64,000 nucleotides of DNA, taken from Streptomyces sp. MRC013. Lineage in GTDB: Bacteria; Actinomycetota; Actinomycetes; Streptomycetales; Streptomycetaceae. Location of the stretch: the NCBI RefSeq assembly GCF_023614235.1, contig NZ_CP094264.1:4526001-4590000 (forward strand), written 5' to 3'. Position numbers and translations under genes: made by a program. How positions within the stretch are numbered: the stretch's first letter is position 1; each line of letters opens with the position of its first letter. Shown one piece after another: positions 58,433-64,000 of the stretch. The notes beneath the pieces were generated by a model. The model made no database searches. It had not been told where the DNA came from and worked only from the letters and a program-made list of their open reading frames with translations.

Positions 58433-59330
58433 GCACCCGCAGGCACACCGCGCTGCCGAAGGCCGGACCCTCGTCGAGGCACTGCCCTGGCTCACCCGCC
58501 ACCACGGCAGGACGGTCGTCGTCAAGTTCGGCGGCAACGCCATGGTCGACGACGACCTGAAGGCGTCCTTCGCCCAGGACGTCGTCTTCCTCCGGCGCGC
58601 CGGCCTGAGGCCCGTCGTCGTGCACGGCGGCGGCCCCCAGATCAGCGCCGCCCTCGACCGGCACGGCCTGGTCAGCGAGTTCCGGGCCGGCCTGCGCGTC
58701 ACCACGCCCGAGGCGATGGACGTCGTACGGATGGTCCTCGCCGGCCGGGTCCAGCGCGAACTCGTCGGGCTGCTCAACCGGCACGGCCCGCTCGCCGTCG
58801 GCCTCACCGGGGAGGACGCCCACACCCTGACCGCCACCCGGCACCAGCCCCTCGTCGACGGGGAGCCCGTCGACATCGGCCGCGTCGGGGAGATCACCGC
58901 CGTCGACACGGGCGCCGTCGAGGCGCTCCTCGCCGACGGCCGCATCCCCGTCGTGTCGTCGATCGCCCGCTCGAAGGACGACGAACATGTCTACAACGTC
59001 AATGCTGATACGGCGGCTGCGGCACTCGCTGCGGCGCTTGGCGCCGAGACGCTGATGGTCCTCACCGACGTCGAGGGCCTCTACGAGGACTGGCCCCACA
59101 GCGACGAGGTCGTCAGCCGCCTCACCGCCACCGAGCTGGAGGAGCTCCTGCCCCGGCTGTCCAGCGGCATGGTCCCCAAGATGGAGGGCTGCCTCCACGC
59201 CGTGCGCAACGGCGTCCGCACCGCCCGCGTCATCGACGGGCGCGTCCCGCACGCGATCCTGCTGGAGGTCTTCACCGACGAGGGCGTCGGCACCATGGTC
59301 GTGCCCGACGGGCAGGAGGCACCCGCATGA
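58429..59330 (+). CDS. argB: N-acetylglutamate kinase, one-base frame interruption
   Basis: The second enzyme of arginine synthesis, phosphorylating N-acetylglutamate. ATG 58429 (overlapping argJ) gives [12 protein letters not shown] in one frame; the rest, [30 protein letters not shown] onward, is in another. One missing base between 58461 and 58470 (for example GG for GGG at 58465) joins them into about 300 residues. Kinase features are [38 protein letters not shown] and [18 protein letters not shown]. It overlaps argD by ATGA. Since the gene is otherwise perfect, I think it is functional and the base was lost in sequencing. Confidence 0.9.
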
Positions 59331-60529
59331 GCAACGAACGGCTCACGCGCCGCTGGCAGCGCGCCCTCGCGGACACCTACGGCACCCCCCGCCTCCCCCT
59401 CGTGCGCGGTGAGGGCTGCCGCGTCTGGGACGCCGACGGCAGGGAATACCTGGACTTCGTCGGCGGCATCGCGGTCAACGCACTCGGACACGCCCATCCG
59501 GCGGTCGTCCGGGCGGTCGGCGAGCAGGTCGCCACCCTCGCCCACGTCTCCAACCTCTTCGCCGCCGAACCGCCCGTCGCCCTCGCCGAACGCCTCCTGC
59601 GGCTGTCCGGCCGCCCCGGCCGGGTCTACTTCTGCAACTCCGGGGCCGAGGCCAACGAAGCCGCCTTCAAGATCGGCCGTCTGACGGGCCGCCGGCACGC
59701 GGTCGCCGCCACCGGTGGCTTCCACGGCCGCACCATGGGCGCCCTCGCCCTCACCGGCCAGGAGGGCAAGCGGGAGCCGTTCCACCCGCTGCCCGGCGAC
59801 GTCACGCACGTCCCGTACGGCGACGCGGACGCCCTGCGGGCCGCCGTCACCACCGACACCGCCCTCCTCGTCCTCGAACCGATCCAGGGCGAGGCCGGCG
59901 TCGTCGTCCCGCCCCCGGGCTACCTGCGGGCCGCCCGTGAGATCACCCGCGCCACCGGCACCCTCCTGGTCCTGGACGAGGTGCAGACGGGCATCGGCCG
60001 CTGCGGCCACTGGTTCGAGCACCAGGCGCACGGCGTCGAGCCCGACGTCGTCACCCTCGCCAAGGGTCTCGGCGGCGGCCTCCCGATCGGCGCGGCCGTC
60101 GCGTTCGGCGAGGCGGCGGGCCTGCTCGGGCCCGGCCACCACGGCTCCACCTTCGGCGGCAACCCCGTCGCCTGCGCCGCCGCGCTCGCCGTCCTCGACA
60201 CCCTCGCCGCCGACGGGTCGCTCGACCGGGTCGAGCGCGTCGGCGAACGGCTGCGCGGCGGGATCGAGGGACTGGGGCACCCGTTGGTCTCCCGGGTCCG
60301 CGGCGCGGGCCTGCTGCTGGGTATCGTGCTCACCGAGCCCCTCGCACCCCGGGTGCGGCAGGCGGCTCAGGACGCCGGCCTCCTGGTGAACGCGCCCGCC
60401 CCCGACGTCGTCCGGCTCACGCCGCCGCTGATCGCCGGGGACGACGAGGCGGACGCGTTCCTCCGGGCGCTGCCCGGCGTCCTGGAGGCGGCCGTCGGGG
60501 CCGACGGGGAGAGACGAGCCGGAGAATGA
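59327..60529 (+). CDS. argD: Acetylornithine aminotransferase
   Basis: A 400-residue class III PLP aminotransferase converting N-acetylglutamate semialdehyde to N-acetylornithine; it may also serve lysine synthesis. Key parts: [51 protein letters not shown] and the PLP-binding Lys246 in [14 protein letters not shown]. Overlaps argB by four bases. Confidence 0.96.
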   Translation: MSNERLTRRWQRALADTYGTPRLPLVRGEGCRVWDADGREYLDFVGGIAVNALGHAHPAVVRAVGEQVATLAHVSNLFAAEPPVALAERLLRLSGRPGRVYFCNSGAEANEAAFKIGRLTGRRHAVAATGGFHGRTMGALALTGQEGKREPFHPLPGDVTHVPYGDADALRAAVTTDTALLVLEPIQGEAGVVVPPPGYLRAAREITRATGTLLVLDEVQTGIGRCGHWFEHQAHGVEPDVVTLAKGLGGGLPIGAAVAFGEAAGLLGPGHHGSTFGGNPVACAAALAVLDTLAADGSLDRVERVGERLRGGIEGLGHPLVSRVRGAGLLLGIVLTEPLAPRVRQAAQDAGLLVNAPAPDVVRLTPPLIAGDDEADAFLRALPGVLEAAVGADGERRAGE

Positions 60530-60536
60530 CACAGAG

Positions 60537-61072
60537 ATGACCGAGGCGCAGGGCAACGGCCAGGGCGGCCCGTCCGTACCGCAGACCCGCACGGCGCGGC
60601 ACCGCCGGATCGTGGACATCCTCAACCGGCAGCCGGTGCGCTCGCAGAGCCAGCTGGCCAGGCTCCTCGCGGACGACGGGCTGAGCGTCACCCAGGCGAC
60701 GCTCAGCCGCGACCTCGACGAGCTGGGCGCGGTGAAGATCCGCAACACCGGCGGGGAGCTGATCTACGCCGTGCCGAGCGAGGGGGGTTCCGCACGCCCC
60801 AGGCACCGCTGGGGGAGTCCGCCAAGGAGGAGCGCATGCGGCGCCTCTCCGGCGAACTCCTCATCTCGGCCGAGGCCTCGGCCAACCTGGTCGTCCTGCG
60901 TACCCCGCCCGGAGCGGCCCAGTTCCTCGCCTCGGCCATCGACCAGGCGGAGCTCCACGCGGTCCTCGGCACCATCGCGGGCGACGACACGCTGCTGCTC
61001 ATCTCCCGCGACCCGGCCGGCGGGCAGGCCCTCGCCGACCACCTGCTGCGCCTCGCCCAGAAGGAGCGCTGA
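60537..61072 (+). CDS. argR: Arginine repressor, one-base frame interruption
   Basis: ArgR, the hexameric arginine-dependent repressor of this pathway. The N-terminal winged helix ([51 protein letters not shown]) lies in the frame of ATG 60537; the C-terminal oligomerisation and arginine-binding half ([54 protein letters not shown]) is in another frame. Adding one G to the G6 run at 60782-60787 gives [19 protein letters not shown] and a complete protein of about 178 residues. A reading error in the run is likely. ARG-box-like sites at argC and argG are its expected targets. Confidence 0.9.
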
Positions 61073-61086
61073 GGCCCGCCCCCGCA

Positions 61087-61137
61087 CGGCGCCCGCCCGC
61101 CCCGCGGGGGCCCGGACGAGCGGGCGGGAGGGCGCCG
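61087..61137. terminator. Terminator after argR
   Basis: CGGCGCCCGCCCG (61087-61099) pairs with CGGGCGGG...GGCGCCG (61121-61137) with a 3-4 nt bulge; lies between the convergent argR and PPOX genes. Confidence 0.55.
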
Positions 61138-61193
61138 GGCCCCGGCCGCACGGCGCCCGCCGCCCGTCTCGAACCCCGTTCGGGGCCGGCCCC

Positions 61194-61877
61194 TCAGCGC
61201 GTCCCCGGCGCGTCCGTCCCGGGCGGCAGCGGCGGCGGGAGGGCGGGCAGGCCGTCGAGGCTCCGCCCGACGTGCTCCTTCCGCTCGCGGTACGCGGCGA
61301 ACTCCCCGTCCGTCTTCCGGGCGAAGTGCTCCGCGTGCCGGGTGCGTTCCTCCCGGTGGTCCGTGAACGGCACCGCGAACCCGCACGAGTCGCCGACGCG
61401 CCGCACCCGCACCCCCACCACGGCGATCGCCCGTGCCGACGGCCCGCCGGCACCCTCGAAGTGCCCGACGCACCCGTCCCGGCGCGGGCCGTCCCGGAGG
61501 ACCGCCTCCCCGGTGCCGTGCACCCGCGGCGCCTTCGGCGGGCCGCCGAACGCGCACCACGTCGGGGTGATCCGCCCGTTGCCGGGTTCGCGCAGGTGGG
61601 CGATGGCCTCGGCGTTGCTGCCGCCGAAGTCCGGGTGGGGCAGGGTCAGTCCGTCGACCACGACGGGGGTGCCCCCGCGGCCCTCGGGGGAGACGTCGAC
61701 GTGCCCGTCGCCGGCGAGCGGGGCGGTGGCGGCGAAGAAGACGGGCTGTTCCTCGGTGAACGTCCGTATCCGGCCCTCGACGGCCGCGTAGCGCCGTCCC
61801 GTGCGCGGGTCCCCGCATCCCGGCCCGCCTCCGGGGGCCGGCCGAACCGTTTTGACAAACCATGCAGGTCTCTGCAT
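61194..61877 (-). CDS. Pyridoxamine 5'-phosphate oxidase-family protein, start unclear
   Basis: A flavin-split-barrel protein, a usual neighbour of argG in Streptomyces. The family core starts at [43 protein letters not shown] and continues [30 protein letters not shown], ending [12 protein letters not shown]. Relatives begin MGR at that point, but here the codon is ACG (61800-61802). The nearest in-frame ATGs (61877, 61889, 61901) lie inside the argG promoter and would add about 25 unusual residues. So the start may be lost, altered by error, or at 61877. It is likely cytosolic with FMN or F420 as cofactor. Confidence 0.7.
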   Translation of the reverse strand: MQRPAWFVKTVRPAPGGGPGCGDPRTGRRYAAVEGRIRTFTEEQPVFFAATAPLAGDGHVDVSPEGRGGTPVVVDGLTLPHPDFGGSNAEAIAHLREPGNGRITPTWCAFGGPPKAPRVHGTGEAVLRDGPRRDGCVGHFEGAGGPSARAIAVVGVRVRRVGDSCGFAVPFTDHREERTRHAEHFARKTDGEFAAYRERKEHVGRSLDGLPALPPPLPPGTDAPGTR

Positions 61878-61880
61878 AGT
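61852..61880 (+). promoter_or_regulatory. argG promoter with ARG box
   Basis: A perfect TTGACA (61852-61857), 17 bp, CATAGT (61875-61880). CCATGCAGGTCTCTGCATA at 61860-61878 matches the Streptomyces ARG box CCATGCATRCCATTGCATA well and lies between -35 and -10, so ArgR would block polymerase directly. Confidence 0.75.
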
Positions 61881-61918
61881 TATGCCCATCGCCGGATGCA
61901 CCGCTTAAGGAGAAACCC

Positions 61919-63112
61919 GTGACCGAGCGCGTCGTACTCGCCTACTCGGGCGGTCTGGACACCTCCGTCGCCATCGGCTGGATCGCCGAGGAGACGGGCG
62001 CCGAGGTCGTCGCCGTCGCCGTGGACGTCGGCCAGGGCGGCGAGGACCTGGACGTGATCCGCAAGCGCGCGCTCGCCTGCGGCGCGGTCGAGGCCGAGGT
62101 CGCGGACGCCAGGGACGAGTTCGCCGACGGGTACTGCCTCCCGGCGGTCAAGGCGAACGCCCTGTACATGGACCGGTACCCGCTGGTCTCGGCGCTCTCC
62201 CGGCCGGTGATCGTCAAGCACCTCGTCGCCGCCGCGCGGAAGCACGGTGCCTCCACCGTCGCCCACGGCTGCACCGGCAAGGGCAACGACCAGGTCCGCT
62301 TCGAGGCCGGCATCGCCGCGCTCGGCCCCGACCTGAAGTGCATCGCCCCGGTCCGGGACTACGCGATGACCCGTGACAAGGCCATCGCGTTCGCCGAGAA
62401 GGCCGGCCTGCCGATCGCCACCACCAAGAAGTCCCCGTACTCCATCGACCAGAACGCCTTCGGCCGGGCCGTCGAGACCGGCTTCCTGGAGGACATCTGG
62501 AACGCGCCGGTCGAGGACGTCTACGACTACACCGCGGATCCGGCCGTGCCGCGCGAGGCCGACGAGGTCGTCATCTCCTTCGAACGGGGCGCGCCGGTCG
62601 CGATCGACGGCGAGCCCGTCACGGTCCTCCAGGCGATTCGGCAGCTCAACGAGCGGGCGGGCGCCCAGGGCGTCGGCCGGATCGACATGGTCGAGGACCG
62701 GCTCGTCGGCATCAAGTCCCGTGAGGTGTACGAGGCGCCGGGCGCGATCGCGCTGATCACCGCCCACCAGGAGCTGGAGAACGTCACCGTCGAGCGCGAA
62801 CTGGCCCGCTACAAGCGGCAGGTGGAGCAACGCTGGGCCGAACTGGTCTACGACGGCCTGTGGTTCTCCCCGCTCAAGCGGGCGCTGGACGGCTTCGTCG
62901 ACGAGGCCAACCGGCACGTCACCGGCGACGTCCGGATGACCCTGCACGGCGGCCGGGCGGTCGTCACGGGCCGGCGCTCCGAGCAGTCGCTGTACGACTT
63001 CCACCTCGCCACGTACGACACGGGCGACACGTTCGACCAGTCCAAGGCCCAGGGCTTCATCGAGATCTTCGGCCTGTCGGCGAAGCTCGCCGCCAGGCGC
63101 GACCTGGCCTGA
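61919..63112 (+). CDS. argG: Argininosuccinate synthase
   Basis: A 397-residue N-type ATP pyrophosphatase joining citrulline and aspartate. PP-loop [15 protein letters not shown] at the N terminus, then [14 protein letters not shown] and [23 protein letters not shown] for substrate binding. GTG 61919 follows AAGGAG by 6 bp. It is controlled by its own promoter with an ARG box; argH follows after 93 bp. Confidence 0.97.
   Translation: MTERVVLAYSGGLDTSVAIGWIAEETGAEVVAVAVDVGQGGEDLDVIRKRALACGAVEAEVADARDEFADGYCLPAVKANALYMDRYPLVSALSRPVIVKHLVAAARKHGASTVAHGCTGKGNDQVRFEAGIAALGPDLKCIAPVRDYAMTRDKAIAFAEKAGLPIATTKKSPYSIDQNAFGRAVETGFLEDIWNAPVEDVYDYTADPAVPREADEVVISFERGAPVAIDGEPVTVLQAIRQLNERAGAQGVGRIDMVEDRLVGIKSREVYEAPGAIALITAHQELENVTVERELARYKRQVEQRWAELVYDGLWFSPLKRALDGFVDEANRHVTGDVRMTLHGGRAVVTGRRSEQSLYDFHLATYDTGDTFDQSKAQGFIEIFGLSAKLAARRDLA

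Positions 63113-64000
<888 letters not shown>

Overview
The window is about 74% GC chromosome with strong G/C preference at third codon positions, frequent GTG starts and AGGAGG-type ribosome sites. Gene content and order (arc-dop-pup-prcB-prcA-pafA-pafBC-tatAC-helY, then infC-rpmI-rplT, pheST and argCJBDR/argGH) are those of a Streptomyces or very close relative. Most of it is conserved core chromosome rather than an island. The assignment rests on protein and synteny recognition, not on a database search.

Region 1 (1-20 kb) is the Pup-proteasome system: a ferredoxin divergent from the ARC ATPase, Dop, Pup, proteasome beta and alpha subunits, a divergent LacI regulator/MFS pair inserted in the locus, the Pup ligase PafA, two FKBP prolyl isomerases, the paired WYL regulators PafB and PafC, a small zinc ribbon, TatA/TatC, and a HelY-type helicase whose promoter resembles the PafBC-dependent DNA-damage class. 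Region 2 (20-34 kb) is mixed: a MerR regulator with an operator-like repeat, a membrane protein carrying three 33-residue repeats, a siderophore-interacting protein with an iron box on its start codon, a 5'-3' exonuclease, an XRE-cupin regulator overlapping a metal-receptor-like protein, a TDT transporter with a divergent LysR regulator, a PLP enzyme, and a small group with a Pro-rich membrane protein, a mycosin-like protease and an SseB-like protein. Region 3 (34-43 kb) is translation: DUF1844, IF3 (apparently starting at ATC), L35, L20, an rRNA/tRNA methyltransferase, a PAS histidine kinase and PheST. Region 4 (43-55 kb) is accessory: 3-hydroxybutyryl-CoA dehydrogenase, a Tat-exported glycosidase-like protein, small enzymes, a decayed MFS gene, and an RHS toxin with a putative immunity gene. 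Region 5 (56-64 kb) is arginine biosynthesis, argC-J-B-D-R then argG-argH, with ARG-box-like promoters at argC and argG; argH runs off the end.

Two observations stand out. Between argC and argJ lie three tandem copies of a 92-104 bp unit; each is a complete micro-ORF whose stop overlaps the next GTG in GTGA, so argC, three near-identical 31-35 residue peptides and argJ form one chain of stop/start overlaps. Second, five otherwise recognisable genes (the repeat membrane protein, the Pro-rich protein, RHS, argB, argR) are interrupted by single-base frame changes, mostly in G or C runs. Because argB and argR are normally needed, uncorrected homopolymer errors in the assembly are the simplest explanation, and these genes should not be read as dead without resequencing.
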